A stretch of 64,000 nucleotides of DNA from Flavobacterium sp. N2270 (GTDB taxonomy: Bacteria > Bacteroidota > Bacteroidia > Flavobacteriales > Flavobacteriaceae): contig NZ_CP110005.1 of assembly GCF_025947225.1 (NCBI RefSeq), positions 868,001 through 932,000 on the forward strand. The letters are read 5' to 3'. The translations under genes were made by a program, and so were the position numbers. Positions 25,236 to 35,321 of this stretch are shown one piece after another (within the stretch, counting starts at the first letter, position 1; each line of letters begins with the position of its first letter). The notes under the pieces were generated by a model. It saw only the letters and a program-made list of their open reading frames with translations. It did not search any database and had not been told where the DNA came from.

Positions 25236-27005
25236 ATGAAAGAAAATTTACTTTCTCAAATACAAAACCCTAGTGATTTAAAGAAACTTTCTGAAAATCA
25301 ACTGCCTCAACTTGCTCAAGAGTTAAGGGATTTTATCATTGACATTGTTTCGCAAAAAGGAGGACATTTAGGCGCTAGTTTAGGAGTTATTGAATTAACA
25401 ATTGCTTTGCATTATATATTTAATACGCCTGAAGATCAATTGATTTGGGATGTTGGTCATCAAGCTTATGGACATAAAATATTAACTGGAAGAAAATCTA
25501 TTTTTCATACGAATAGAGAATTAAATGGAATTTCTGGTTTCCCAAAACGAAGTGAAAGTATTTATGATGCTTTTGGAGTAGGGCATTCTTCAACTTCAAT
25601 TTCAGCAGCTTTAGGAATGGCAATTGCCTCTCAATTAAAAGGAGAGTCTGAAAAACAACATATTGCTGTTATTGGCGATGCATCAATAGCAAGTGGAATG
25701 GCATTTGAAGGACTAAATCATGCTGGAGTTACCGATGCTAATTTATTGGTAATATTAAATGATAATGCAATTGGAATTGACCCAAGTGTGGGTGCTTTAA
25801 AAGATTATTTAACCGCTGTTAAAGAAGGGAAGAATCCGAGACAAAATAACATCATTAAGTCCTTAAATTTTGATTATTCTGGACCAATTGACGGTCACGA
25901 TTTTAATGCTTTACTATCAGAATTAACTCGATTAAAATCAGTTAAAGGTCCAAAATTCTTACATGTTATTACAACCAAAGGTAAAGGACTTCAATTAGCT
26001 GAAGAAGATCAGGTGAAATATCATGCTCCCGGAAAATTTGAAGCAAAAACCGGAAAAATCCATCCAAAAAATGAAGAAAATTTACCTCCAAAATTTCAAG
26101 ATGTTTTTGGACTAACCTTAGTAGAATTAGCAAACGAAAACGAAAAAATTATTGGAATTACACCTGCAATGCCAACAGGAAGTTCTATGAAATATATGAT
26201 GAAATCTTTTCCGAAAAGAGCTTTTGATGTAGGAATTGCTGAGCAACATGCTGTTACATTATCAGCAGGAATGGCAACACAAGGAATGGTTGTTTTTTGT
26301 AACATTTATTCTACTTTTTTGCAAAGAGCTTATGATCAAATTATTCATGATGTTGCACTACAAAATTTGCCTGTTATTTTTTGTTTAGATAGAGCTGGTC
26401 TTGTAGGTGAAGACGGAGCGACCCATCATGGTGTTTTTGATATTTCGTATTTAAATTGTATTCCAAATATGATTATTTGTGCTCCAAAAGATGAAGTAGA
26501 GTTACGCAATATTATGTATACAGCTTCTTTAGGCTTAAACCAGCCAATTGCAATTCGCTACCCTAGAGGTCGGGGAGAAATTGTAAATTGGCAACAACGT
26601 TTTCAAAAATTAGACTTAAACGAAGTGAAATGTTTAGTTAAAGGTAAAGCTATTGCCATTTTGTCTACAGGAACAATTGCTTCAAATGTTAAAAATGCAA
26701 TTACTAAACTTGAGCCAAATCAAGTTATTTCGCATTATCATTTTCCAGTTATAAAACCAATAAATGAAATGGAATTACATGCTATTTTTAAAAAATACGA
26801 CAAAATTATTACCATTGAAGATGGAGCTTTACAAGGTGGTTTTGGAAGTATTATTAATTCATTTGTTACAAAAAAAGAATACAAGAACAAAGTTGTTAAT
26901 TTAGGAATCCCTGACAATTTTATTGAACATGGAAGCGTTCTTGAGTTACAAAATATTTGCAAATTAGACCCTAACTATATTTATAAAACTATAATTACTA
27001 TTTAA
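25236..27005 (+). CDS. dxs: 1-deoxy-D-xylulose-5-phosphate synthase
   Basis: 589 residues of a thiamine-diphosphate transketolase-like enzyme joining pyruvate and glyceraldehyde 3-phosphate to DXP. Marks include HQAYGHKILTGRK, GFPKRSESIYDAFGVGHSS, the ThDP/Mg motif IGDASIASGMAFEGLNHAG...LNDN, the mid-protein FDVGIAEQHAVTLSAGMA and DRAGLVGEDGATHHG. It is some 30 residues shorter than E. coli Dxs. Because this window also holds mevalonate-pathway genes, DXP here may mainly feed thiamine and pyridoxal phosphate synthesis. Its stop lies 4 bases before the DUF3078 gene. Confidence 0.94.
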   Translation: MKENLLSQIQNPSDLKKLSENQLPQLAQELRDFIIDIVSQKGGHLGASLGVIELTIALHYIFNTPEDQLIWDVGHQAYGHKILTGRKSIFHTNRELNGISGFPKRSESIYDAFGVGHSSTSISAALGMAIASQLKGESEKQHIAVIGDASIASGMAFEGLNHAGVTDANLLVILNDNAIGIDPSVGALKDYLTAVKEGKNPRQNNIIKSLNFDYSGPIDGHDFNALLSELTRLKSVKGPKFLHVITTKGKGLQLAEEDQVKYHAPGKFEAKTGKIHPKNEENLPPKFQDVFGLTLVELANENEKIIGITPAMPTGSSMKYMMKSFPKRAFDVGIAEQHAVTLSAGMATQGMVVFCNIYSTFLQRAYDQIIHDVALQNLPVIFCLDRAGLVGEDGATHHGVFDISYLNCIPNMIICAPKDEVELRNIMYTASLGLNQPIAIRYPRGRGEIVNWQQRFQKLDLNEVKCLVKGKAIAILSTGTIASNVKNAITKLEPNQVISHYHFPVIKPINEMELHAIFKKYDKIITIEDGALQGGFGSIINSFVTKKEYKNKVVNLGIPDNFIEHGSVLELQNICKLDPNYIYKTIITI

Positions 27006-27009
27006 AATC

Positions 27010-27951
27010 ATGAAGAAAATTGTTTTATTCGCTCTACTTTTTTGTTTAGTAGAAAATAATTATGCGCAAACTGTAAGAACTACGTTGCCAGACACAACTA
27101 GTAATTGGATAAAAAAAAATAAAGTAGGTTTAGATATTACACAAATTACATTTCTTAATTGGAATGCTGGAGGAAATACTTCTATTTCAGGATTGGCTAA
27201 AGGGAGTTTTGAAAGAAAATATTTGAAGGATAATATGATGTGGAATAATGAGTTAGTCATTCGTTATGGAATTAACAAGCAAGAAGGTCAGGATGCAAGA
27301 AAAACAGATGATCAATTTTTATTAAATTCTACTTTTGGGTATAGAACAGATACTATTTCCAATTGGTTTCATGTTGCAAAGTTTACTTTTAATACTCAAT
27401 TTGCTAATGGATATGCTTATCCCAATACAGAACTGGCAATTTCAAAGCCTTTTGCGCCAGCATATATTTTTTTAGGAATTGGAGCGAATTATACTAGAGA
27501 AGACTTAAATTTAGATGTTTACATGTCTCCATTAACTTTAAAAACCACTTTAGTTTTTGACGAGAGATTAGCTAATCAAGGAGCGTATGGAGTTACAAAA
27601 GCAGAGTATGATGATTTTGGAAATTTAATTCGAAAAGGAAAAAATATTCGAACAGAAGTGGGAGCTTTAATTTCTGGAAAATGGAAAAAAACAATCTTCG
27701 AAAATATAGAAATGGAAAACAGACTTACTTTATATTCTGACTACTTAAATAACTTCGGAAACATTGATGTTGATTGGCAATTACAGCTAGAAATGACCGT
27801 TAATAAATATGTAAAAGCAAATATAACGACTCATTTGATTTATGATGACGATATTAAAACTAAAGAAGATGTTGCGGGAGTTCAAGTTATAAAAGGTCCT
27901 AAAATTCAATTGAAACAAATTTTAGGAATCGGTCTTTCATATAGTTTTTAA
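27010..27951 (+). CDS. DUF3078 family outer-membrane-type protein
   Basis: 313 residues with a signal peptide (MKKIVLFALLFCLVENNYAQ). The mature protein is rich in alternating aromatic strands and has the DUF3078 marks FLNWNAGGNTSISGLAKG and NQAYGVT-like/ NQGAYGVTKAEYD segments, ending in IGLSYSF, a C-terminal aromatic residue typical of beta-barrels. It is probably an outer-membrane barrel of unknown function. It follows dxs after 4 bases and is probably cotranscribed. Confidence 0.88.
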   Translation: MKKIVLFALLFCLVENNYAQTVRTTLPDTTSNWIKKNKVGLDITQITFLNWNAGGNTSISGLAKGSFERKYLKDNMMWNNELVIRYGINKQEGQDARKTDDQFLLNSTFGYRTDTISNWFHVAKFTFNTQFANGYAYPNTELAISKPFAPAYIFLGIGANYTREDLNLDVYMSPLTLKTTLVFDERLANQGAYGVTKAEYDDFGNLIRKGKNIRTEVGALISGKWKKTIFENIEMENRLTLYSDYLNNFGNIDVDWQLQLEMTVNKYVKANITTHLIYDDDIKTKEDVAGVQVIKGPKIQLKQILGIGLSYSF

Positions 27952-27963
27952 TAGATAAAAAAA

Positions 27964-27992
27964 CCCTTAAGAAAAACTTAAGGGCTTTTTTA
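27964..27992. terminator. bidirectional terminator between the DUF3078 gene and the subtilase
   Basis: Stem CCCTTAAG / CTTAAGGG with loop AAAAA, A run before and T run after. Confidence 0.75.
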
Positions 27993-28008
27993 TTTACTAT
28001 ATAATTTT

Positions 28009-31000
28009 TTAGAAAATTACCTTTTTAGTAATCACTTCTCCTGTTGTGAGCGTTACCTTTATAAATAAAGCTTGATTATTTGCATTTATAGAACTGATAG
28101 ATAATTCTTTTTCTCCTACATTTTCAGCAGTAAATATATTTCTACCTAATACATCAAACACTCTTACTGTTGCAATATTTTCTTTTAATGAATTCACTTC
28201 AATTTGATTGTTTTGAGTATACACTAAAACATCATTATCGTTTGTAAAGTCATCATTTGATAAAACACCTGCTCTATATACCAATTCAAATCTATCATCA
28301 AATATTCCGTCTTGAGTTGAGAACTGATATGCTGATTGTTTGATGTTGTGAGTTATGTTTGTGTATTTATCTTTCAAGAAAACATCTTGGGTTGTAAATA
28401 ATCCGTCAATTGTTTCTAAAGAGATGTTGTATAATCCTGCAGTTATAGCATTAAGGCCTAAAGGGACAATATCTTCATCGGTAAAAGGTAAGGTCTTACC
28501 CTGAATAACGTATTTATCATCATTAATAATGCTATATATAGATGATGAACTACTTTCTAAAGATAAACCATCAAAATTATTTTCAGCACCATTAGTTGCT
28601 CCTTCAACATAACCTACTAAAATTTGATTATAAGCATTTGAATTATCGTTAAGGTTTAACCAAATTCTATGTTTCTCTGTTTCTACAGAAGTTGTTTCTG
28701 CATTTCTGTAAAATTGTGTGCTTACTGAGGCATTGACTCTTTGGGCATTATTAAATATAGCATTGGTTGTACCTGCAGTTGTTTTTCTTAAATAAAAACC
28801 TTGACCTGTTTGAATGGTTCCATTTGGAACCTTTCCACTTGCAAAAGCAGCGACACCTCCTGTACCAGAAGTATAGGCAGCAAAGTTATTTTGAGGATAA
28901 ACACCTCCACTAGCTGCAGTTGTATTGGTCCAGAAGTACAAGGTTCCAACACTTGAATTTGCCGTTAAAAATGAGTTAGCACTTATTGGCGATGCATAAG
29001 GATTACCTAACAAATTAAAACCTTGACCCATATTTTGGTTTATAATTCCATTATTTGGAACACCAGTAAACTGTCCGTTATAAGCTGAAGCAACAGTAGA
29101 CGATGCATTATCCGCTGCACGAATCATATATCCTTTACCGGCTAAGAAATTAGTTGTTGCAGTAACAGATTGATAAGCGGTTGGCGTTGTTGTACCTGTA
29201 TATAAGTATTGGTAAAAACGTGTTGATACTGTGTTTGGTGAAAATGCCTGTAATTGTTGCCCAGTAACTGGAGAAGACCAAGCGGTATAATCTAAACGAA
29301 TAGTTGGTGTAGCAGTTCTTTTTACAATAATGTTTCCAGAATTTACAGCACTATCATCAATCTGACGTAAACCAGCATTGTTTTCAATAGACAACAAACC
29401 TGTTCCATTAACAGTAACTGCTCCATTTACAATTAATGTATTTCCTGAATTAAAAGTTACATTAACTCCAGTATTAACCACTACAGAACACGCTTCAATA
29501 TCTGATGATGAACTATAATTTCCTGCAAAAGTAACTGCTGTTACTTTACTAGGTGTTCCATTTAACCATGAAGAACCATTCCAAGTAGATGAAATGTCGC
29601 CACATTCAACAATGTTAATATTTATTACTTGATTAGGAAGCCATCCATTTGTTGAGTTCTTAATGTCAACTTTAAAAGTAGTTGTGTTGGCTGCTACTTC
29701 AGTATTTATATAGTTGATTATTCCATTATTAACTTCGTCTTGAGTAAATGTACTTCCTACGTTTAATATAGTAGAATTTCTTCTAATATTTCCAATTCCA
29801 GGTACAGAAACAATAGTATAGGTTTGTTGTGCAGCTGTTTGTGCTGAAGTTGTTGCGCTTACTTCTGTATTAGTAATATTATGTGTTGAGTTATTTAAAA
29901 CAGTTATCCCATTGTTTAATAATGAAGGTAAATTCCCGATAGCGCTTAACCCACATAAATTCAAAGTCCAACTATCAATAATACCGTCATCTCCTGCATA
30001 AGGGTCATTTACATACAATAACCAATCTCCATTAGAATTTAAGTTTTGGAAATTACTTAATGGCTCAGTAGGTAGAACATTACCAATAAGTGCAGGTGGA
30101 CCAGTAACACAACTTGGAGCAACTCCTGAATCTATGAATTTTGCATTAATATTATCATTATCTCCACAAACTTCTTCAGCTAATATGATGTAATCTCCAC
30201 TTGGTGCTTCAAGATACATTGTCATATCTTGTATATAGGTATGATTAAGAAGTAAGTCCATATTAGTATCTCCAATTGTAAATGAATCAGGAACATTAAT
30301 CGTAGAAATACTCCATCCGTTACCAGCACCAATACCTGAGTTATCTGCAGCATTACTTATCGCTACGTTTGTGCCATTTGTATAACTGTAAGAGCAATTT
30401 ATTGTTCCGGTTTGGAACGATTTAATTAATGAGCTATTTCCTGTTGCACATCTGTTTGAAGGAATTACTCTCCAATAATATACAGTTTCAGCATTTAAAC
30501 CTGTAGCTGAATAAGATGTTAAAGTGGTTGTAGTATTAATTACAGTTGAAGAAAATGTTGGGCTTGTTGAAACTTGTAAATTATAGCTTTCAGCATTAAT
30601 GTTTTCTGTCCAAGTAAATGTTGGAGAAGTTGATATTGTTAAACTTCCATCAGCTGGTAAAAGTGTGGTTTGAGAATAGCTTGTGAAGTTATCGTGAAAC
30701 ACAGTTAAAGTTACTTTTCTTGTTTCAGTTTCACTTCCGTTATCTCCAATAATATCAATTTCATATGTGCCTGCACTAACAGCTGATAAATTATTAACTG
30801 TCACTGTAAATGAGCCACTTGCACTCATTGAAGTTGGAGATATTACAACGTTTGCTCCTGCAGGAACATTTTGAGCTGATAAATTTACGTTTGCACCTCC
30901 AATTTTAGTTAGTGAAAAATCGTAAACAGTGCTCCCAACGTTAGAACAGACAGTTTTAGTGTCTGCCATTGATTTAAAAGTAAAATTAGAAGTAATTCCG

Positions 31001-32667
31001 GTTACTACTAATGCGAATTTTTGAGGTCCATCAGCTAAAGTTCCTTTATGAGTAACAGTAATTGTATATACGGCTCCAGCAGTTGGTGCATCAATATTAA
31101 TTCTTTCAACATTATCAACATCGTTGTCTCCAGTTCTCGTTGCATTTGCAGTAGCGCTAGATTGCAGTTTCCATGGGTAAAACGTATTAGCTCCTTGTGT
31201 TATTCTAATGTCTAAATCGTTGGTTAAGTCTGGAGTAGATTCATTAAGAGTTCCACTATTAATTTTTGAAGCATCGGGAACATCAGTCCAAGTAATTGAA
31301 CCCAATAAAGGAGTTCCTCCACCTGTAGCGACGACTTGCATAGTGAAAGTTTGCCCTTGAGTTAGAGTTTCTTCTGAAATCCATGAAGTCAAACCATTAT
31401 TAGTAATTGTTTCAGCAGAAGTTTTAGCATCTAAATATCCCCAACCATATTGAGCATCCGGCCCAGTTCTTCCTCTATCAGTAGCGGTATGACAAGCTAA
31501 ACCTTTTAAGGTTGCGGCTTTCATGAACTTTCCATTGACGTTATTGTAATGTTGTTGTATTAAAGTTAAAGTACCGGTAACATTTGGAGCTGCCATTGAT
31601 GTTCCAGTTAATGATGCATAAGAAGTGTTACCTCCGCCAGTACCACTTCCGTTACCAGTAGAATATAGAGTGGTTCCATTTCCAGAAATGTCTGGTTTAA
31701 TTCTTCTATCATCAGAAGGACCTTGACTTGAAGAAGAGTTGATTGTTCCAAATGCTGTAATAGCTCCAGTTGTTGCATTAACTGTTGCATCTTGGGCATT
31801 GGCAACAGTTAGTATATTTTTTGCGGTTTTATTACCATTTAATTTATCGTAACCTGTGGTTGTAGGACTTGGATTGGCATTTGAGCCATCATTTCCTGCA
31901 GACATAACGGGTAAATAAAAAGGAAAATTATAAGCAATTACATCCCAGTTATATGATTCTTGAGAGTAAGCACCAATGTACCAAGGTGTGCTAGACACAG
32001 AAGAAACTGGCACTCCATAGGAATGATTTGATAAAAGCATTCCGTTCATTGCTTCTGATATTGCTTCAGATTCATCATCATTCCAATCGAAAGTTCTTGC
32101 AGTAGCTTGATAAGCCATTCCTTTTGCATTTGTAACAACTCCAGCGGCTATTACCGTTCCGGTAACATGAATTGCGTGAAAACTATTTGTATTTGTTGTA
32201 GTTTGCCCATCCCCAAATACGGTTCTTCCGTTATATTCTTGATGAGTAGCGTTAATAGGTCCTCCATCCCAAATACGCGGAACCATTCCGGTTCCCGTTA
32301 GATTCAACCCTAAACCTCCACCAGAACGTAGAAAGTTTACACGAGTTGATGTTGCAGCATTCGCATTATCAAGTGCGTAATATACTGGTTCTCCCGTAGG
32401 TAAAAGATACATTAGTTCTTCAAAAGAGCCATCTTCCTTTTCTTTGAAAATGGGTAAGTTGTTAGCTTTGGCAAATTCAATAGCCTTTAGTTTTTCTAAT
32501 TGTTCTCTTTTTTTGACTTTCTCATAAAGAAGTTCTCCTTTTTTTAAGTCATATTCCGATGTGATTTTAGCAACATCTTCTTTAGTTTGACTGTAATTTA
32601 TGCTGAAACTTAATAATAAAAATAGAGTTAAAGCAATTGTTTTAAGGTTATAGTAGGTTTTTTTCAT
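28009..32667 (-). CDS. large secreted S8 subtilisin-like peptidase with P-domain and T9SS signal
   Basis: 1552 residues. Signal peptide 1-27, then a charged helical propeptide (about 28-90). The S8 domain has Asp134 (VPRIWDGGP), His164 (SFHAIHVTGT) and Ser357 (LTGTSMAAPNVTG), so the triad is complete; Asp sits in the IWDGG variant. A fibronectin-III-like segment is at about 660-750 (TSPTFTWTENINAESYNLQV), and a proprotein-convertase P-domain at about 755-910 ends NSNGDWLLYVNDPYAGDDG. Long beta-rich and filler repeats follow, and the last 75 residues (DVLVYTQNNQIEVNSL ... EVITKKVIF) are a T9SS sorting signal closest to the type C (ChiA-like) class. Probably a surface or secreted protease. Confidence 0.92.
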   Translation of the reverse strand: MKKTYYNLKTIALTLFLLLSFSINYSQTKEDVAKITSEYDLKKGELLYEKVKKREQLEKLKAIEFAKANNLPIFKEKEDGSFEELMYLLPTGEPVYYALDNANAATSTRVNFLRSGGGLGLNLTGTGMVPRIWDGGPINATHQEYNGRTVFGDGQTTTNTNSFHAIHVTGTVIAAGVVTNAKGMAYQATARTFDWNDDESEAISEAMNGMLLSNHSYGVPVSSVSSTPWYIGAYSQESYNWDVIAYNFPFYLPVMSAGNDGSNANPSPTTTGYDKLNGNKTAKNILTVANAQDATVNATTGAITAFGTINSSSSQGPSDDRRIKPDISGNGTTLYSTGNGSGTGGGNTSYASLTGTSMAAPNVTGTLTLIQQHYNNVNGKFMKAATLKGLACHTATDRGRTGPDAQYGWGYLDAKTSAETITNNGLTSWISEETLTQGQTFTMQVVATGGGTPLLGSITWTDVPDASKINSGTLNESTPDLTNDLDIRITQGANTFYPWKLQSSATANATRTGDNDVDNVERINIDAPTAGAVYTITVTHKGTLADGPQKFALVVTGITSNFTFKSMADTKTVCSNVGSTVYDFSLTKIGGANVNLSAQNVPAGANVVISPTSMSASGSFTVTVNNLSAVSAGTYEIDIIGDNGSETETRKVTLTVFHDNFTSYSQTTLLPADGSLTISTSPTFTWTENINAESYNLQVSTSPTFSSTVINTTTTLTSYSATGLNAETVYYWRVIPSNRCATGNSSLIKSFQTGTINCSYSYTNGTNVAISNAADNSGIGAGNGWSISTINVPDSFTIGDTNMDLLLNHTYIQDMTMYLEAPSGDYIILAEEVCGDNDNINAKFIDSGVAPSCVTGPPALIGNVLPTEPLSNFQNLNSNGDWLLYVNDPYAGDDGIIDSWTLNLCGLSAIGNLPSLLNNGITVLNNSTHNITNTEVSATTSAQTAAQQTYTIVSVPGIGNIRRNSTILNVGSTFTQDEVNNGIINYINTEVAANTTTFKVDIKNSTNGWLPNQVININIVECGDISSTWNGSSWLNGTPSKVTAVTFAGNYSSSSDIEACSVVVNTGVNVTFNSGNTLIVNGAVTVNGTGLLSIENNAGLRQIDDSAVNSGNIIVKRTATPTIRLDYTAWSSPVTGQQLQAFSPNTVSTRFYQYLYTGTTTPTAYQSVTATTNFLAGKGYMIRAADNASSTVASAYNGQFTGVPNNGIINQNMGQGFNLLGNPYASPISANSFLTANSSVGTLYFWTNTTAASGGVYPQNNFAAYTSGTGGVAAFASGKVPNGTIQTGQGFYLRKTTAGTTNAIFNNAQRVNASVSTQFYRNAETTSVETEKHRIWLNLNDNSNAYNQILVGYVEGATNGAENNFDGLSLESSSSSIYSIINDDKYVIQGKTLPFTDEDIVPLGLNAITAGLYNISLETIDGLFTTQDVFLKDKYTNITHNIKQSAYQFSTQDGIFDDRFELVYRAGVLSNDDFTNDNDVLVYTQNNQIEVNSLKENIATVRVFDVLGRNIFTAENVGEKELSISSINANNQALFIKVTLTTGEVITKKVIF

Positions 32668-32747
32668 AAAAAAGGGTTAATGATTGATAAAAATATAAAT
32701 TTTATTTTTAATAATGAATAATTATTTCATAATAAAGAACATTTATA

Positions 32748-32755
32748 TATATTTG
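32748..32755 (+). promoter_or_regulatory. TAnnTTTG promoter box for tRNA-Leu
   Basis: TATATTTG, 19 bases before the tRNA 5' end; +1 would fall about 15 bases ahead of the mature tRNA. Confidence 0.55.
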
Positions 32756-32774
32756 CAATCTCAAAATCATATCA

Positions 32775-32856
32775 GCGGGTATGGTGAAATTGGTAGACAC
32801 GCCAGACTTAGGATCTGGTGCCGCAAGGTGTGAAGGTTCGAGTCCTTTTACCCGCA
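32775..32856 (+). tRNA. tRNA-Leu (anticodon UAG)
   Basis: The 82-base sequence folds as a class II tRNA: acceptor stem GCGGGTA / TACCCGC, anticodon stem CCAGA / TCTGG with loop CTTAGGA (anticodon TAG), an extended variable arm (TGCCGCAAGGTGT) and the T arm GGTTCGAGTCC. The discriminator is A. CCA is not encoded. It is followed by a very strong terminator. Confidence 0.96.
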
Positions 32857-32860
32857 CAGA

Positions 32861-32895
32861 AAAAGCCTCTAACTATTTTAGTTAGAGGCTTTTTT
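32861..32895 (+). terminator. terminator after tRNA-Leu
   Basis: Stem of 14 bp, AAAAGCCTCTAACT / AGTTAGAGGCTTTT, loop ATTTT, then T run. It can also serve the convergent lipoprotein gene. Confidence 0.85.
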
Positions 32896-32914
32896 ATTTT
32901 GTAATTCCTTTTTT

Positions 32915-33352
32915 TTATAAAGCCCTCAAAGTATTACTAAATGTTATTTTATAAGTAGCAACATCTTTTACATAGTCTTTTCTTAGATAAATGAACTTGT
33001 ATTTTGCTGCATTTTTAGGTTCAATTATGACTTCTTGTTTAGAAAAGTTATCTTTAATTATAAGTGTTTTGTTGTTGTCAAAGCTAAAATAATCAGCTAA
33101 ATGCGTTTTCAGATTGGTAATAGGATATTTAGAGTAAACTGTTTTGCCTTCTTGTGTAGCCATTATCTTTTCACCTTTGTATCCTTTCGTTAAAATCAAT
33201 ACACTTTTAGACTTTGAAGTTCCGTTTACTTCTTTCAAGAAATTTTTTGTTTCTTGTTTAGAACTGCTTCTAAAATCGTCTCTAACTTCCGTTTTAATAG
33301 GACTGCACATTATAAATAAAGTAGCTATTATTCCTAAAACTATCTTTTTCAT
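32915..33352 (-). CDS. small lipoprotein of unknown function
   Basis: 145 residues with a lipoprotein signal ending FIMC (Cys16). The mature part is lysine-rich and beta-prone (KSVLILTKGYKGEKIMATQEG; KTLIIKDNFSKQEVIIEPKN). No family was recognised. It is a lone gene between the tRNA and a divergent phosphodiesterase gene. Confidence 0.75.
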   Translation of the reverse strand: MKKIVLGIIATLFIMCSPIKTEVRDDFRSSSKQETKNFLKEVNGTSKSKSVLILTKGYKGEKIMATQEGKTVYSKYPITNLKTHLADYFSFDNNKTLIIKDNFSKQEVIIEPKNAAKYKFIYLRKDYVKDVATYKITFSNTLRAL

Positions 33353-33406
33353 CTTTCTTTTTTTAAGTGTTCTCTGTATTTAAACGGAATACAAAAGAAT
33401 CTATTA

Positions 33407-33414
33407 TATCTTTG
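33407..33414 (+). promoter_or_regulatory. TAnnTTTG promoter box for the phosphodiesterase gene
   Basis: TATCTTTG, 19 bases before the ATG at 33434. Confidence 0.5.
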
Positions 33415-33433
33415 TAAAGATAATTCAATTAAA

Positions 33434-34114
33434 ATGATTCAATCTTTTGGGCATCGCGGAGCAAAAGGCTACGTAAGCGAAAACACATTGGCATCCTTTC
33501 AAAAAGCATTAGATTTAAATGTTTATGGAATTGAACTTGATGTGCATGTTTGTGCTTCAGGTGAATTAGTGGTTTTTCATGATTTTACTTTAGATAGAAT
33601 AACCAATGGAAGTGGGGAAATTCATAACTTTTCTTTAGAAGAATTAAAAAAACTAAAGGTTGATGGTGTATTTGAAATTCCAACATTAGAGGAGGTTTTA
33701 AACTTGATAAACAGAAAATGCAAGGTTAATATCGAATTAAAAGGACATGATACGGCAAAGCCAGCACTGCAAATAATTGAAAAATATATACAAGAATACA
33801 ATTGGAAAATGGAAAATTTCATTGTTTCTAGTTTCCAAAGAGACGAACTTTATAAAGTAAGTCAGTTGAATTCAAATGTTCCATTAGCGGTTTTAACGCA
33901 AGCAAGTGTGGAACAAGCCATGGAGTGGGCTGATGAGTTTTCGGCAAAATACATTCATCCGCATTTTTCATTATTAACGGAAGACAATTGTAAAATGGCA
34001 ACCGAAAAAGGATTTAAAATCAACACTTGGACCGTTGATGATGTTGCCGATATTGAACGAATTAAGAAATATAAAATAAACGGAATTATTTCCGATTTTC
34101 CAGATAGAATATGA
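33434..34114 (+). CDS. glycerophosphodiester phosphodiesterase family protein
   Basis: 226 residues of a GDPD TIM barrel. Catalytic and metal sites are recognisable: GHRGAKGYVSENTLASF (His-Arg and Glu-Asn), GIELDVHVCASGELVVFHD (Glu, Asp and the second His) and VNIELKG. The late segment INTWTVDD is also conserved. It lacks a signal peptide, so it is cytoplasmic and probably hydrolyses glycerophosphodiesters to glycerol 3-phosphate and alcohol. Its end overlaps the next start by 4 bases (ATGA), so the two are translationally coupled. Confidence 0.93.
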   Translation: MIQSFGHRGAKGYVSENTLASFQKALDLNVYGIELDVHVCASGELVVFHDFTLDRITNGSGEIHNFSLEELKKLKVDGVFEIPTLEEVLNLINRKCKVNIELKGHDTAKPALQIIEKYIQEYNWKMENFIVSSFQRDELYKVSQLNSNVPLAVLTQASVEQAMEWADEFSAKYIHPHFSLLTEDNCKMATEKGFKINTWTVDDVADIERIKKYKINGIISDFPDRI

Positions 34115-35319
34115 ATACAGATTTTGATATAATTATTGTAGGTGGTGGTGCGGCTGGTTTTTTTACGGCTATAAATATTGCTGAAAAGAATAAACATTTA
34201 AAAGTTGCTATTTTAGAACGTGGTAAAGAAGTTTTGTCGAAAGTTCGAATTTCTGGTGGCGGAAGATGTAATGTTACGCATGCTTGTTTTGTACCAAATG
34301 ATTTAGTTAAATTTTATCCTCGTGGCGAAAAAGAACTACGCGGACCCTTTCATCAGTTTTGTTCTGGAGATACTATTGAATGGTTCGAAAATCATGGAGT
34401 TGCATTGAAAATTGAAGAAGACGGAAGGATGTTTCCTGAATCTAATTCTTCACAAACCATTATCGATTGTTTTACGGACAATGTTCATAAATTAGGCATT
34501 CAAGTTTTAACAGGTCAAAGTGTTCAGTCTTTGTTTAAAACCGAAGAATTTTGGAAAGTAGAAACCAATAAAGAAACGTTTGCTTGTAAAAAATTAATTA
34601 TTTCAGCAGGAAGTAATCCTAAAGTTTGGGAAATGCTTTCCGAACTTGGTCATACAATTATTCCGCCTGTTCCATCATTGTTTACATTTAATATCAAAGA
34701 TCCTAGAATTAAAGATTTAATGGGTTTGTCGGCTTTTGCTTCGGTAAAAGTAAAAGGCTCTAAATTAAGCGCAAGTGGACCTTTGTTAATTACACATTGG
34801 GGAATGAGCGGGCCTGGAATTTTAAGGCTTTCAGCTTGGGGAGCACGAGAATTAGCCGATAAAAATTACCAATTTGCTCTTTTGGTTAATTGGCTAAATG
34901 ATATCGGTTTAGAAGAAGCTGTTGATGTTTTGAAAAACCTGAAAGAAGAACATACAAAAAAGACAATCATTAAAAAATCGCCTTTCGAATTCCCAAATCG
35001 TTTGTGGGAAAGTTTGGTTTTGGCTTCAGGAATTTCTGAAGAAACTAAATGGGCAGATTTGTCTAAAAAACAAATTAATCAGTTAGCAGAACAATTGACA
35101 AATGGCGTTTTTCAGGTAAATGGAAAAAGTACCTTTAAGGAAGAATTTGTAACTGCAGGTGGAGTTGATTTAAAAGAAATTAACTTTAAAACAATGGAAA
35201 GTAAATTGTTGCCAAACCTGTATTTAGCTGGTGAAGTATTAAATATTGATGCCATTACCGGAGGTTTTAATTTCCAAAACGCCTGGACAGGAGGTTTTAT
35301 AATTTCAGAAGCTATTTAA
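34111..35319 (+). CDS. BaiN/HI0933-like NAD(P)/FAD-dependent oxidoreductase
   Basis: 402 residues. The N-terminus has the FAD motif IIVGGGAAGFFTAINIAE, followed by the family signatures SGGGRCNVTHA and GVALKIEEDGRMFPESNSSQ, and near the end AGGVDLKEINFKTMESKL and GFNFQNAWTGG. These match the HI0933/YhiN/BaiN flavoprotein family, whose true substrate is mostly unknown. It overlaps the phosphodiesterase gene, though no biochemical link is known. A long imperfect inverted repeat follows directly after the stop. Confidence 0.92.
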   Translation: MNTDFDIIIVGGGAAGFFTAINIAEKNKHLKVAILERGKEVLSKVRISGGGRCNVTHACFVPNDLVKFYPRGEKELRGPFHQFCSGDTIEWFENHGVALKIEEDGRMFPESNSSQTIIDCFTDNVHKLGIQVLTGQSVQSLFKTEEFWKVETNKETFACKKLIISAGSNPKVWEMLSELGHTIIPPVPSLFTFNIKDPRIKDLMGLSAFASVKVKGSKLSASGPLLITHWGMSGPGILRLSAWGARELADKNYQFALLVNWLNDIGLEEAVDVLKNLKEEHTKKTIIKKSPFEFPNRLWESLVLASGISEETKWADLSKKQINQLAEQLTNGVFQVNGKSTFKEEFVTAGGVDLKEINFKTMESKLLPNLYLAGEVLNIDAITGGFNFQNAWTGGFIISEAI

Positions 35320-35321
35320 AA

